Assembly: GCA_002914845.1 (NCBI GenBank)
Contig: JXTC01000205.1
Span: 212,393 to 276,392 of the forward strand
DNA: 64,000 nt
Direction: 5' to 3'
Source of the DNA: Trema orientale
Taxonomy: Eukaryota; Streptophyta; Magnoliopsida; Rosales; Cannabaceae
This document shows positions 9,839 through 23,839 of the stretch, in pieces (the stretch's first letter is position 1; every line of letters starts with the position of its first letter). The notes below the pieces were generated by a model that saw only the letters and a program-made list of their open reading frames with translations, did not search any database and had not been told where the DNA came from. The translations under genes and the position numbers were made by a program.

Positions 9839-10224
9839 TTAGAAAGACCGGTTTGGATAACATGGACTAAGAATATAAAACTATGATCAGCTTCAATTAT
9901 CCTATTATTGAATAACGAAAACTGAGGTTGGATCTTGAACTTTTAAACTAAAATGTAGAGCGCATTAGTACTGTCCAAGGTGGATTAACTCTCTCATGTC
10001 ACCATTTTTCTCTTTTCTCGTAAGATATATTTATGGGGACTTGAAGTTGAACCCCGAACCACTCAAAAGTCCCCCCCCCCCAAACCACTTGAGCTAGCCT
10101 CAATGTTACTGTTTTATCACGTGTGGGAAACAAAATTCTGCAATTTACAACATTGTAACATAAACTATGAATTACATTTAATATACACTTGCGTGTAGTT
10201 AAAAACCTATGACCTTATCTTGAT
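9839..10224. other. Short intergenic spacer
   Basis: Nothing gene-like is seen. The spacer separates the plus-strand pseudogene from the convergent end of the minus-strand glycosyltransferase gene. It holds a run of 12 C at about 10070-10081 preceded by a tRNA-like or SINE-like fragment (GAACCCCGAACCACT) that I could not extend into a full element. Confidence 0.4.
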
Positions 10225-12914
10225 TCATGCACATTGCTTCTTTAGAAAATCTTCCGACAAGAGAGTCTGAAACAGCTCCTGCAACCTCTTGGTGCCAGGA
10301 CCTGGACTCAAAACTGAATCATTGCCACGAACAGAACACGGGTCAGCTCCATCTTTGAAGCTCCCAATGCACCATGCCCCAGGCGCAAACCGGTTCGTTC
10401 GGCCAAGAAGCTCCTTGTCAATTTTGTCTAAGACTTGATCCTCCTTCGCAAATTTTCTAGCAAAGGGCGCTGTACTGTTGACCATTTTGTCAAAGTCCTT
10501 CATCGTCAACGAGATGGGATGCTGCTTCGGAGGAGTGTCCCAAGCAATGTAGTGGAGATCATGACTTATTGCCGTGTGCCGGAATTCGTCGGTGTTGCAA
10601 ATAACAGTATGGAAATAGCCTTCTGGTGAGGAGACGAAGTTTGTGTAGTACATGAGGATAGTTCTGGGGAGGTTATCCCATCCCCATATGCAGTATTCAA
10701 CAAACTGTCGAGTTAGCATCACCCAAGCCGAACCTGAATATAACGAGTAAAAGCAAAATTGTATTTTATCAAATTCTAGATCTGGCGTTACTATGTTTCA
10801 TCAAAATATGCATATATGCAAGTGAAATAAAATACCTGTAAATAACTTGAATGCTGTGGGAAGTGACCGGCGTTGAGTGGTCCATGCAATGTCAGATTTT
10901 TTTGATAAGTACAGGCCTGGATCAATGATGATTGGTTTGGCTCTGTGGTTCCTGAAAAGTAAATTATGGGAAAAATGACGAAGCAATAATTAGAACAAGA
11001 AGAGATAAATAGATAAAAGCTTGTACGAGACTTGCTAACTGATCACGGATTAAACTTACAGTTTCCACCCAGTAATCTGCGTATGTTCAATGAAGTTGAG
11101 ATTTCTAGACAAATTAGCAAAAACATAAAGCAAATCTGCAGAATTAGGAAATAGATCAGATTTTACTTCTGGAAACTAATTCAAGAGTAAAGATTACTTA
11201 CTTCCGGAAACTAATTCAAGACTAAAAGTACTATTCACCTATTTCTCAAACTTAATCATATTCAAAGTCAGAAAAAAAAGAAAAAAAAAAAGAAGTCTCA
11301 TGGGAACGAAGCTATAAGGATACAAGCATTTTCATGTTCCATCAATTAAATTAGGAGGATTTGATGGGTGTTTCTGTAGCAGTGGGGTTGAGTCTTTGAT
11401 TGCTTATTAAAACAATAAAATGAAACCAAAAACATTAATAAAAAATAAAATGAAACACAGAGAAAAAGAAAGTGGACCTAAAATTACAGCTATAGGATGA
11501 CATACGGCAATATGATAATTAGATTCTACCATCAGAACGGCTCATGCTTATCCAAAAATTGGCATGGAAGAGCGTCTAATGCCTGAACTTTTCTAATAAA
11601 AACAATCTAAATATGACCATAGGTCAGACATCCAAATCCAATATGATTGTATAAAGTTAAAGGCTCACCTAAGCATCATTTACAAAGTGGATAAAGAAAT
11701 GCAAAATCAGGCCATCAAGGAGAATCATATACTCACGAAGTCAGAAAAAAAAAAAAAAAGGGAAGAGAATCACATACTCATACTAGGATCCACTCCTTTT
11801 TATCCACTGACCTAGTTCTTGCTCTCAAGGATACACACTGTAAAGCTATGGACTTCTATACTTGTGTGACAAGACTACAATGGCAGAAAAGTATGTTTCG
11901 GAGATATCCAACCCAAAAATCACAAGTATCAGCTCATTTCACCCATTTACAAGTCTTATTCTAACTTTATCTCTTTGACAAATCAATGGTAATTAGAAGA
12001 CTAGCTTTATCCACATTTTTTAGCAACAAGGCCAGTACTTAGCCATATGAAGGCCAGTAGGCAACAGGAAAAGCATTGCTCAATATTACTACAGTTAAGC
12101 AAAATCCACGGCTACTTTAAAAAGTATTCAAGTACAGACGATATATAGTTTTGTCAGACAAGCTAGGAGAAAAAATGAAACTGAAGAATAAATCCTAAAT
12201 ACACCAATGTTCCCTAAACTGGTTAAACATGTCTCAATCCCGTTAAAAATCAAGATAGTAAAATTCATCTAGTATATTGAAACTAAGAAAAAGGGTCAAC
12301 ATCCGGTACTAACCATCTTGCGTTACCAGAGGATAATCCGATGCACTGAGGTTTATAAACCAGTCCCACTCCGAGCTCTCCTTCAACAAAATAGAAATTG
12401 CTTGCAGTGTACAAGCGATCATTGTAGGACCTTTGTAAGTTACTAAATTGGATTGAGCCATGACTCGAACATTGTCAACTTCACGGAATGTTGGATCAGC
12501 CTTCACTGAAGCTGCCAATTCCAACCTTTCACGGGGAGGAGCCTCAAGGTCCAAATGTAGTATATACTGATTTCTGGGATGATATACCGCCTGCAAGGTT
12601 CTCATCATTCTATGACTATCACCCTTTGTACCTGAAATAAGATACGCGAACCTAGGCAACCCCATTTTGGAATCACCATTTCTTTCCAATGACTTTTTCA
12701 AATCTGATTCAACGAAATACCCGCTTGAGTCCTCTGATTTCGCAAACGAAATAATATCAAAGGGCAATTGCTCTCCACTGCTGGGAGAGGTAAACAGCCC
12801 AAATATGGCCGTCAAAAACAGGGTAATGAATATAAGTAAACTAGCAAAGAAAGGAATAATCCATATCCTATCACCAAACGCCCTTCCTGAATGGGAATTC
12901 ACATATTTCCTCAT
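10225..12914 (-). CDS. GT14 family glycosyltransferase, beta-glucuronosyltransferase (GlcAT14)-like
   Basis: This is a Golgi type II membrane protein of the Branch (core-2/I-branching) family; characterised plant members add glucuronic acid to the galactan of arabinogalactan proteins. Coding exons, in order on the minus strand, are 12914-12314, 11135-11060, 10951-10836 and 10733-10225. Donors are GTTAGT, GTAAGT and GTATTT; acceptors are CTGCAG, TTTCAG and ATTCAG. The joined length is 1302 bases, 433 residues, as usual for the family. Residues about 17-41 form the signal anchor (IWIIPFFASLLIFITLFLTA). Then come LPRFAYLISGTKGD, the junction-spanning WDWFINLSASDYPLVTQDD, NFIEHTQITGWK, KPIIIDPGLYLSKKSD, RRSLPTAFKLFTGS and WGWDNLPRTILMYYTNFVSS near residue 280. 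The C-terminal part keeps NRFAPGAWC. All joins are in phase and no defect is seen, so the gene looks functional. The acceptor sugar specificity is inferred from the family. Confidence 0.9.
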
Positions 12915-13740
12915 ACTTATTCACGGTAGGTTGTTACCAACAAATACTTATCCAAGTTTTCTCCTTTCCCACCCACCGCAAACCAAAATTTTCGAAATCA
13001 GGTTAGACAACGAAAATGGCTTAAAACCATAGCAAAAACCCCACTAATCTCCTCAAAACTGAAAGAGCTACAAAGAAGCAAGGACGTTCCCTAACAGAGA
13101 CAAAGCTTCCTTCACGATAGGCAAATTGAATAACATCTATCAATGTCGTTTTCTAAAATGAAACATGGGTTTCATAGAAAACTAAACAAATCACAAAATT
13201 TTAGGACACGGTTAAAAGGGTATAAGCAAAACTTCGACTTTCAGGACACAGTTACAGAAAAGACCCTCAAAACAGATAAATTCACTGAGAATTAAGAAAA
13301 CCCAGATGGGGAAAAGGGAGAAAATACCTAGCAAGCAATGTAAGCAAACTTAACCTTTTGGGATAAATTCAACCCTGAAAATAGAGTCATATTTTAAAGG
13401 CCGTAACAAGAAAAATGGAGTTTCTTTCAAACTGTTCGGATCTAACTTTCAACAAAACTAAGAAAAACACAAAAGAATAAAGCTTTGAGTTCAAGTTTCA
13501 GAAGCTTTACCCGAAAGAGTTATTCTATTCAATAGAGCTAAGAGAGTCTGAGAGATAATGGGTTGGACGAAATAAAAATAACCCAGAAACGGAAAAGAAA
13601 AAAAAGGAGCCAAAAAACGCTTACTCGGGCAAGGAGGATTGATTCAAAGCAGATTCAAAAAACACAAAAGAGAGTGCTATAAACGTGGTCTTAGGACTGT
13701 CGGTCCTTAATCCCAGATATTCCAGATTCAAAGTTTTGGT
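12915..13740 (-). promoter_or_regulatory. 5' leader and upstream region of the GT14 gene
   Basis: Read on the minus strand, the region contains a pyrimidine-rich leader-like stretch (about 13500-13700) and a possible donor GCCCGA|GTAAGC near 13624, which may mark a 5' untranslated intron ending shortly before the ATG at 12914. This layout is inferred from composition only. No TATA element could be placed with confidence. Confidence 0.35.
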
Positions 13741-16655
13741 TTCGGGTTTTTAAGGTCGGTGATGTAAGGAACGAGGACGAGAGATTAAGGTACAAACAGC
13801 TTTTGAGGGACAAAAAATGGTGGAGTTGATTAGGTCTAGAACCGTATAAAAATGGCCGATTAGGAGTTGGCTTTGCTTTTGTTTTGGGCAAAAAATCATC
13901 ACTTTGTATTCTTTATCATATTTACTAATATTTGATTTTGTCATAACTCATAAGAGAGTGAAGAGTACAAAACGATCAACCTAATACTTTAGTGGTTCGT
14001 TTAGTGGGCTCCCACGCCATTTCAACGCGCGTGGGCCGAAGTGCCACACAATCTACTCTCTCTGTCTCATTTTTCGGCATCAATTTACGTGATTTACCGA
14101 GTTTAAATTGCAAAGAGTTCACGCGGCAACTCAAGTTGTCAACCTCAGTTAAGATGGTAAGTACAAAATTTCCACAGGGGGAGTGAATGCAATGTATTAC
14201 TTTAATTACTCGTTCAGTGGTTCTTTCAAGGACAATGATGAATGATCACAATTCACCACAGTTATGAAGAAAAATTGTTAAATGTAAAAACACTTTATAA
14301 GAGGTGAAAGTAGTTTATCTACTTTTCTACTGGTACATTTTTTTCATTATTTTTTTCACTTTTGCCCTTCCAATTCCATTAGTGTCAGATTTCGCTCTTC
14401 TCACTCTTCTTGGTTTTCTTATCAAAAAAAAAAAATCTTCTTGGTTACCGGTAGAATATTTTAGTCGTATATTTTGTAGCTGAGTAGATTTCGTCTATAT
14501 ACACTAAGTTGTTGGGTTTGGAGTGAGACTAATGTCAGTCAGCCCATTTTAGGTTGACTCGAATTTGAATCTAGCTGACTTGAATGTAACTGACTCGAGT
14601 ACTTCACCTGGATAGAATTTGGCTGACTGGATTTGTCGCTAGTTTCACTCCTTTAAAATTAGTCCTACTACAATGAGGGGATAATAATGATCATAAAAAC
14701 CCACTAAATAAGGTATTTATCTTAAATTTATTCCGAAATATCCGTGATTTGGATACTAAGATCGAGTAAGTACTTTAATTTTATTTAGTTGCTTGATTTT
14801 ATATTGATATTATTATTATTATTATTATTAGATAATTATAAAGAGTCCTATGGGGAATGAAATACTCTATAGTAATTACCTATAAATAACAATTACATCT
14901 TTTGATCATAGACACTTTTGGACTGACTTGAGCGTCGGAGTCTCTTTTGCAGGTACAATCCCAGGCGTTCTAAGTGGATTCTGACAAAGTATAAGTAATT
15001 GCAGAGCACGTGATGATCATTGGCCTTACTAAAATTCAATTGTAGATTTTTAGCTTTACACATACATTTTGAACTATTTTTTCTATTATCCTACTAATTA
15101 ATCCAATGTAACTCTACATAGGTGACCGGTTGTTATTTTGCCTTTCCAATCCATTCTAGTGTTAATGTAGTTTATAATCTTTGGACATACTTTTAAGGTT
15201 CACAACTATTATAGAATCTCAAGAGCTCGGTTCCTTAAACGACATTGATATTAACTACTCTAGTAGGTAATTTAACTGCTTTTAATTCTGGCTACAACCC
15301 CCAACTCTCTGTCGTATTTTTCACTTTTTTTCCTGATTAACATAGAAGAATTTTCTTATTGCAATAAGGCTTTGATTCTGAAATGGATTGATTGATACGT
15401 GAATGATCAATAAGAGATTAAATGAAGCGATGAATGGTGATGGGTTTGGCCTCTATAAATATATATATATATATATATATTATGGTTGTGGATTGCGGTT
15501 GGTTGGTGACCTCAGTGATGGAAAATGGCTGTCGAGGACTGTTGTGTGATTGTATACGCGCCTGGTTGATCTGTTGCTTTTGGATTGGTGCCCAAAATAG
15601 GAATGATTTTTCAAGAAATAAAAATAATTGGTAGGCCACAGAAGGAGATAAACTTCTAAATCTAAACCATAACTAGCTAACACCAACTCCACACTCGATT
15701 AAACTATTAGCAATGCTTTTATATACAAAGGTATATCTATTGGCTGGAAAATTCGATTTACGTATTGAATTTTTATGCTTAAGAACTAATTACTATTGTT
15801 ATTAATTAAATTCTACAGTGTAGTTTCTTTTAGTTATTAATTAACGATCAAAACATGGACATGAAGATTGTAGATTTATCGCCTTAATAAAGTTGAACGC
15901 TAACAAAAATATGTCAAGTGATACCTTTAACAGTGTGGATCGTGGAAGTAAATTTTATATATATATATATATATATATACATGGACCTTATATCCTTACT
16001 ATTCTAGTTTGTGGGGCGAGCACTACTACACTAGTGAAACTTTTCGTTGTTTCCATTTCATTGTTGCACTTTAAAAGTTCATATCGCAAACTTTAAACAA
16101 GAGCTAGCTTATACAATTCTCTTCTTTTTTTCATTCTTTTTTTTCTTTTTCAGAGCCAATCACGATGTAAACGAAGCAAGACAGGATGATAAAGCCTAAT
16201 CCCACTCCCAACGCTAGAGTAAACGAGGTGGTACACGCAAACAAAAAATGTATAATATATCTATTGAAAAAACACATTTTTTTTCGTTTTACTCAATATT
16301 TAACATCAATAATCAAAGTCTAAATCCATAATTAAATTAAAACAATATTCTAAAATCCAAATAAATGCCTATAAGTTTTTTTTTTATGTATGTATATATT
16401 GTATTTATTTATATGAATAATAGAATAAAATAAAATAAATATAGCGGGTGGGGAATTCCCTTCTTCGTTTTGAAAAAATATCTTTGTCTTTGTCCTTTAT
16501 CCCATCCCAACTCTGCTTTAAACACATCCCGAAAAAGAAAAACGACATCTCTAGCACCAACACTTTATTATCTTTTTAACAGTGTATATATATATAGCAA
16601 TTATGCACCTATTTATTTTGTCAAAGAAATTGCTAAGATTACATATTAGAATTTG
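13741..16655. other. Intergenic spacer with microsatellites and a small foldback
   Basis: No gene is recognisable. There are (AT)n runs at about 15456-15481 and 15955-15979 and an (ATT)n run near 14808-14830. A foldback of about 130 bases at 14519-14651 is bounded by GGAGTGAGACTAA and TAGTTTCACTCC and contains four copies of a CTGACT-type motif. Short ORFs here are made of repeat sequence. Confidence 0.5.
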
Positions 16656-16659
16656 GAGA

Positions 16660-17035
16660 AATTAGAAAAAATACAGTATTTTTGAAAAGAATTGAAAAAA
16701 TACCGTGCTTTTGTGTTGTTCACGGTGCGGTACGGTTTTTATTAGAAAAATACTGTTTTTTAAAAAATATTTATGAAAATACCATTTTTTAAAATAGTAA
16801 TTAGTTTCTAGTAACCAGTTTTCAAAAACTGGTAATTAGTAACCGAAGATATTTATAACTGATATATAATTAGTAACCAGTTTTCAGTAACCAGTTTCCA
16901 GAAACTGGTAACCAGTAACTATTTTAAAAGTGGTAATTTTTTAAATATTTTTTAAAAAGTGATATTTTCCTAATTAAAACCGTACGAAAACTGGAAAAAA
17001 CTGTGACTTCCGTATTTTTGTAATCCTTTTCATTT
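16660..17035. mobile_element. Foldback MITE with repeated AAACTGG/CCAGTTT motif
   Basis: The left arm (ACGGTTTTTATTAGAAAAAT, TTTTTTAAAAAATATTTATG, TTTTAAAATAGTAATTAG) pairs with the reverse complement of the right arm (ACGGTTTTAATTAGGAAAATA, TTTTTAAAAAATATTTAAA, TTTTAAAATAGTTACTGG). The centre carries at least six copies of AACCAGT or ACTGGTT in both orientations. There is no ORF. Boundaries are approximate. Confidence 0.6.
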
Positions 17036-18689
17036 TTTATAGGTATAAGTGTAAGAAACCCTTAGAATTTACTATATTGTTTTAAGGCCTCAAGAAGGCC
17101 ACCCAATATTGGAACATGTGACTAGAAGCCATTCATATTATACCTTACTATTAGGTGATCATCCCACTCGGTGGTCCCCATATATCTTCCTTACATGTTA
17201 AAATTATGTCATAAATCATTTTCAATCAAATGGAAAATTTACCCTTTGCTATTGCATTACCAAACAACAACAATAAAAATAGACCTATATTTGAGTTTCC
17301 TACCAAATATATTCTTTGTAAATCTCTTGTCAAACACTACAACCAAATGCTAACCTAACACAGTGTAATTAACAACATTCCATTAAACAAATAAATCAAT
17401 TGTTAGCAGCTAATGCTAAGGAGGTTACGTTATGCAATGTTTTGTGGAGGAAGAAAATTGAAGGGAAAGGAATAAAGAAAAATAAAAGATAACAAAATGT
17501 GTAGGATTGAAAAGAAAATGTATTTTCTCAATAATATTTGGCATTCATAGTGAAATTATAAGATTCAACTATTTGAAATAAATTATTTTTGTTTCTGAAT
17601 TTGACAGACAAATATGAAATGTCACTCAACTTTTCTTTCTAATTTGAAGAGAATAAAAAGAGGATAAAAACTGTTGGGACTCACATGTAATATATTTTTT
17701 TTAACCTATTTTTTCTTTCGTTATTTTTACTCTCCTACCAAATGCTCATATTTTCATTTCTCTCTCCAAGTATTTTCTCTTTTTTTATTTCCTTCCACTT
17801 TTCCTCTATAGCAAACATAGTATGTTGTGGTTTGTAAATTAGGATTGATTTTCAATCAGCATAGCTGTGATTGTGAAAATGGAAGAGTTTATTATCGGAA
17901 AAACAAAATGAAAAAGAAAGAAAATGGAAGAGATTCCTTTGACGTTGACAAAGATATGAGTGAAAATAAAGGTACGCCGCCGTTTGTGCGGTCTCAACAT
18001 GCCACGCAGATATGGCATCAGGATCACAGCACCAGCTAAGCGTTAGACCTCTTCATGTACTATTCTCAGAGTCTATATAGATATTTTATATATATACGAT
18101 TTATTAGTGGGCCTCTCCTTTTACCACCTAATCGCTTTTCTTTTTCCTTTTCTTTTATTTTTTTCGGAAAAAAACAATTGTCAGGGTAAAAAGAAGGTAG
18201 ATTTTGTGAATCCAAAAATCAATTTAACATGTAATTAACCAAAATAATCTAGATAATAGATTATCCTGAGTTTGAGAACTCGCTCCTTTACTGCAGATTA
18301 TGTTAAATTATGATACAGACACAATAAGTTAATATACAAAATATAATTAATTATTATATTGTAAAAATAGTTATTTATGAAATATTAGTTATATATTTAC
18401 AATATGTCATATTATTTAGAATAAGATAATATTTGTTTAATATGATAAAATTAAATTATGTGTTTATTTAAATGAAGAAAAGATAATGAATTTTTTATTA
18501 AAATATAAAGTAGTTATTTTTAAGTATAAACAAATAAATTACCTAGTTAATTTTCGTTTGTTTATCCTTCTACGGTTGTTGCTTCTAATCTAAAATTCAA
18601 AAAATCTCCTATCAGTTAGATGATAAATAATATATTTTATATTTTATTAAATTAAATATAAATCGATAATAATTTTATACCTTTCTGTA
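17036..18689. other. AT-rich spacer
   Basis: No gene is seen. There are short ORFs without recognisable similarity near 17830-18040 on both strands, and strongly AT-biased sequence from 18300 on. The 3' terminus of the Helitron (a hairpin and CTRR end, read as YYAG on this strand) should lie in this stretch or just after it, but I could not place it. Confidence 0.45.
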
Positions 18690-18749
18690 ATTTTTTTGGA
18701 TCAAGTGATTTTGGATCTAATGGCATGACTGGTATTGCTTCTGTTTCTA

Positions 18750-20430
18750 AATGGTTGTTGGTACTAGAAGTAATAACATGGTAGATTTATCGTCATCAAA
18801 TATTTTTGATACAATTGTATCAATTAATGCTCCTCTAGTTCTAAAATAGACTTGAAATATTTTTATTTGTCTGCATAATTGTTTAATTATTGGTTGTAAC
18901 GTTATTGGATCAGTACAACGTTCTTGTATTGTCAATGTAGACATAGCTTTTTTATAAGAACTTGAGCTGCTTTTCTAAATATTATCATTACTGTGAAACC
19001 TGTGTCATCTCGGATTCTGTTATTTAATTTGTACCTATTGAGAAGATAATATAAAAAAAGAATTAAATGTAAAAAGGAGAAACAAATATTTTGACTAGTG
19101 ATTGATGATATAAATTGTAAATTTTTTTGTGAGTGCATTAACTAAAAAAATATTCATATAAATTATTTAATTATATTTTATACCATAGAGTTGGAATTGA
19201 TGTGAGATGACCATGAGTGTTGCACCACCATCCATTTCCTACCTCTCGAATTTGTTTGAAACATTGCTGGCAGGAGTTATAATATCAATTTTGATGTGTT
19301 TCAAATTTACATATTGTTGCATTCACTATGAATTTAATTCTCTAGAAACAAAAAAATTAGATATTAGTGTAAATCATAGTACATAATAATATTTTTATTC
19401 ATTTTATTTTATTTGTTTTAACATGTTATGTCAAATGATCTAATTGATTTAATTCCTCAATTATTTTCATATTTTTGTAATTTTTGGTTCTCTGGTGGTT
19501 CTCTTTCTTTTACAATAGGAGCTGGAAGGCATTCGACGTATTGTGTTATATATTGAAATCTGAATAATAGATTGATGAAAAAAAATGGTGTTTAATGAAG
19601 ATAAATAAAATACGTTATATTTTTCTATTTTATAATTCAAGAAAAAGTAAAAAACAATTGTTACCTAGTCTTCAATGTATTGGTTTCTGGTATGTCTATA
19701 TTCATATAATATATTGTTGTGCATATACTTGTAACATATATATTTCCCGTTTGAGATAGAAATTAATATTATATTACATAATTCAAATATGTAAATATTT
19801 TTATTTATCGATATAAAATATAATAATTAGTTACCTAGATATTGTTTTACTATTATGGAGATAAAAATTATTATGATCGGTTTTTCTACAATTTTTATAA
19901 TATCTATATTAAACTTTCTCTATAGAGTGATTTGCAGCTTTTCACTCCTGCACTCAAAATAAAATAATATTAAACTATGATCAATTTAAAAAATAAAATT
20001 ATTTTTAATATGCGAATATTAGTAATAGTTAAATTCATTACCTGACGTTGTATTATCAGTGTTCGTTTTGGTGTTATTTTTCCTTTGACATTTGTTTCTT
20101 CTATCTCTTATATTTCTACTAACATTCCAATTACATCTAATAGAAAAAAGAAAAAAAATAAGATAAGAAAATTTAAATAATAATTAACAAATGTTAAAAA
20201 AATATATTATTATAATTGATAATACCTAATAAAATATCATGAATATTTGTCTTTGATGGTAGTTGGTCAAAATCTACAAAACAAAATTTATGCATTGGAA
20301 TATTTTTCATTAAGGTTGTTATTGGAATGAACGATGTTGCTTTGGCAAATTGTAACATCGCATTATGTGGAACGATTCGATATCTTACTTTATTAGGTAC
20401 TACATTGAAATTGCTGATTCGATACACTTC
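18750..20430 (-). pseudogene. Helitron RPA70-like ORF remnant
   Basis: This is a remnant of a replication protein A large-subunit homologue, a single-strand DNA binding protein carried by plant Helitrons. At 20427-20194 (minus) the DBD part reads ISNFNVVPNKVRYRIVPHN and KFCFVDFDQLPSK. Near 19290-19180 a zinc-ribbon segment reads CQQCFKQIREVGNGWWCNTHG minus its middle conservation. At about 19070-18960 the C-terminal OB fold reads NNRIRDDTGFTVMIIF, after which the frame shifts. The pieces are in the expected order but separated by stops and AT-rich filler that may include introns. Confidence 0.65.
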
Positions 20431-20949
20431 TCCTTCAGTTATTTGTTGTAAAATATAATCTGCATCTCGAGCTTTGATCGTTCCATAGATTGCTTCATGC
20501 TGTATTTTATAAAAAATTATTTAATTATTATATTATATTTAATGAGATTAAATACTAAACATATATGTATAATTATATTAAATTATAATAAAGTATTATA
20601 TAAAATAATTTAATATTATTTTTTTTACCTCATGATCAACTAAGACACAATAAGACTTATTAGACGCCTAGTTGTATAATCATTGTTGTATCAAAGTCTA
20701 CCAATGCGAGCTTCAATTGTTCCATAAATTTCATTAGGTTTAAGGGAATGTATTGGCATTATCATTTTTATTGTTTAATTGCAAAATAGAAAATTTCATC
20801 AGATAGAAATTATATTAAGAATATTCAGAAATTTTATATATAGAACACTAAAAGAGGCATACATACATTTACATTGAAATGATATCTGAATCATGTTAAA
20901 TTAATAGTATGATTTTTACACTTACATAATATTATATAAAATTTCTCTA

Positions 20950-22734
20950 TAGACTATATTTTTAACATGAGCATTGATGGATTCATTTATTAATATATAT
21001 AATCCTTTAGGAGTTATTATTTGGGACAAAATTACATATAATTGGTCGTGTGTAATGATTTTATTTTCTAAATAAACACCTACTTTATTTAGTAATTGTC
21101 CTTAACTTTTATTTATTATCATTGTACAATAGGTTTTTATAGAAAACTGTCTTCTTTTAATGTGAATAGCCATCTAGATTCAGTTATAATCATTTTTATT
21201 CTTGGAGTGTATATTTTTTCAATGTCATTATTTGAATTTATAACTTAACCTTCTATGATTCTATTTGTTAATTGTGTAATAATAATTTTTGTTTCATTAT
21301 ATAATCCCATTGATTGATTTAAATTTCATAGTAACATTATAAGAGTTCCAACTTTGAGATTTAATTCATGCGGTAGTATGTCATTAAAATTTGAAGTGTG
21401 CAAAAATTCTTGAGGATATAAGAGATTAAGCTCGTCAATATTTTGAGGCTATTATTGTATTATAATTATAATAGGCTTTTTATTCATTAGATATTAAAGA
21501 TAATATATATTTATTTATAAGCGATTTTATTTTTCGGAGTTATTATTACTCTATGTCATATATAATTGATATTGTTAAAATGTTTATCAAAATCATCATA
21601 TATCAATTTTAAAATTTTTTCAATTGGATTTAATTCATATTGTATTATATATTTTTCTGCTATTTTGATCCACGTAGCATCTTCATTTTCAGGGTCTTTT
21701 ATTCCTTCTGCAGTACCATTTCTGACATTTAATATCCATTTGGAAAATTCTAAAATTTCACTTTTTTCTAGTTCTGTAGTATTTGGATTTTTTTAATCTC
21801 ATATTTTCTGTAAATGATAATAATTTAAAATGTGGCCATAAGTATGAATTATTTATACTTGTATTTATTATATCTTCTTTTGTTCCAGTAAGGATAACAG
21901 GTAAGATTTGTCAAAAGTCACCACCAAATATAATTGTCATTCCACCAAAAGGTTCGTCAAAATGATTTTTTAAATCTTGTAGTGTTTTGTCCAAGGCTTC
22001 GAAGCAGTGTTTATTATTCATCGTGCCTTATCCCATAATATTAATGATATTTTTCAATTAATTTTGCTAACTGAGTTCTTTTTTTGACATAGCAAGTAGA
22101 AAATCTATCTGTTGATAAAGGTATTTTAAATCTTGAATGTGCAGTTTTACCTTTAGGTAATAATAATGAAGTTATTCCAGATGATATAATTACTAAAACA
22201 ATTTCATTATTGGATCTGATTTTTATAATAATTGTATTCCATAAGTAAGTTTTTCCAGTGCCTCCATGTCCATAAATAAATAATATATTTTGTTTTTTGG
22301 TGTGTAATAATTCTATAATTTGTTCATAAATATAACATTTTTCATTATTTAAATTCCTTTCTAAAATAGAGTTTTCTTGTTTTAATTTATTAATATTGTA
22401 GTCTAGTTCTTTCCGTAAAAATTTATTATTTAAATCATTAATTAATGTTTCTGTCGGTAGATGTAAATTAAAATTTGTTAGAGTTGATGAATTTAAGTTT
22501 AATTACTTTTCTAATTCATATAATACATAGTTGTATAATTCGTTTTTAAGAATTTAAAAGTTTGGATTATTGAATAAAGTTTTAATTCTGTGTAAAATAT
22601 CTTCTGTCATAAGTTTTCAAAGATTTTCGAGTAATTTTGTTAGATTATTTACATTACAAAATAATAAAATTATCGTGAATAATTATCGTAATTGATGTTG
22701 AAGAGGCAGAATTTGTATTGTCATTTTAGATGTT
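20950..22734 (-). pseudogene. Helitron PIF1-like helicase region remnant
   Basis: Minus-strand reading gives, in order: LFCNVNNLTKLLENL near 22690-22620; the Walker A segment YGHGGTGKTY at about 22238-22267; FGGDF followed by a stop and QILPVILTGTKEDII near 21950-21870 (the R of the usual GGDFRQ is now TGA); LPHELNLKVGTLIMLL near 21380; and near 21110-20960 LLNKVGVYLENKIITHDQLY followed by ITPKGLYILINES. These are the family's helicase motifs in the correct order. Numerous stops and frame changes make it non-functional. Confidence 0.75.
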
Positions 22735-23830
22735 GCAACAACGAATGAAATATTTGTCATGGCTTAATTAACGTGTTTGACTGCATTCATTTGTTGTTTG
22801 ATTAATTAAATATTTATTATCACTGAAATTTAATTAGAATTATTTATAATTAATGCTTGCCTTGCATAAAATTTAATCTAGATAATTCTTTCTTATTTAA
22901 GTCGTGTTTAATACAGATTTGATTAATATATGATTAAGTCAATCAATTACAAATTAGTCTAATCAGACTCTAATTTTGTTAGGTATATATTTAGATATTG
23001 TTTTACCGAATTTATTTGACAACTCGCATAAAATGATTAAGGAAACAATCTTATTGTGTGAAAAAGTAGTTGCCTAATTTTGAAAAGGAATTTTAAGGTT
23101 GTCGTTTCTTTTTATATTCTAAGCTGATTCTAAATGTGTTTGAATGATTTTATTATGTTGATTTGCTAGTTAATTTAAGAGAAATCGGATTTGTAATTAC
23201 AGGAATCAAATCAGCAACTTTCTAATAATATTACAACATAATCACTGGACAGAATTAGCATTTAATTTCATATCAACTAATTACGATTTTGGCTGATTAT
23301 TTTATCTTCCAATCATCATTTATTGTGATTGAACGTCTCTTACAGATTGCTAAATATTGGAAGACCTCAAGAACTATAAATAGGAATCTAGGATAGAGTC
23401 CTTAGTGTGCCATATATGTTTGTGATTGCCATTAGTGCAATATTTTGTTAAATCTGTCTATACTTTGTATTGTGAGACTAGAAGGAATTCTTAGTCGTGA
23501 GAGTGCTTCGGGAGAAGTACGAGCACTTCGAAACAAGTGCAACAAGTCTTCAAATGAAGACAGGTTCCGTGAAATCTGAAGGGAATTCAGACGGAAGGAA
23601 TTATATCAAGTTGAGGGGAGCTCACTAGATAAATTAGTGAAGGAGTACTGACATGTTGCAACATTTAATAAAGGAAGTCTTTTAAATTTGATTAGTGTTT
23701 GTACTCATGTTGTTCTTTAGTGATAAGTTTATTTTTTTGGGCGTAGCCTCTTAGATATAGACTATTGAGAGATAGTTGTACCAAATAAAAATATTGTGTG
23801 TCAAGTTTTTACTTTTTGGTATTACAACAT
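22735..23830 (+). mobile_element. Solo-LTR-like insertion in the Helitron (copia-type fossil)
   Basis: The insert begins TGTTGCAACAACG and ends GGTATTACAACA, so it has TGTTG...CAACA ends. In plus orientation it carries CTATAAATAG at about 23384 (TATA-like) and, near its end, GGGCGTAGCCTCTTAGATATAG, resembling the U5 part of copia LTRs. No internal coding region is present, so it reads as a solo LTR, about 1.1 kb. Simple matching 5-bp target duplications were not found, which suggests age or a complex insertion. Confidence 0.5.
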
Positions 23831-23839
23831 CCATATTAT

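Noticed and set aside
10060-10085. Poly-C run considered as a functional site
   Set aside because: It is a simple homopolymer in a spacer, with no accompanying motif.
12667-13032. 121-codon plus-strand ORF over exon 1 of the GT14 gene
   Set aside because: The minus-strand frame holds the conserved family sequence and splice sites.
21566-21965. Two plus-strand ORFs of 60-76 codons
   Set aside because: They are opposite the Helitron helicase region and show no similarity of their own.
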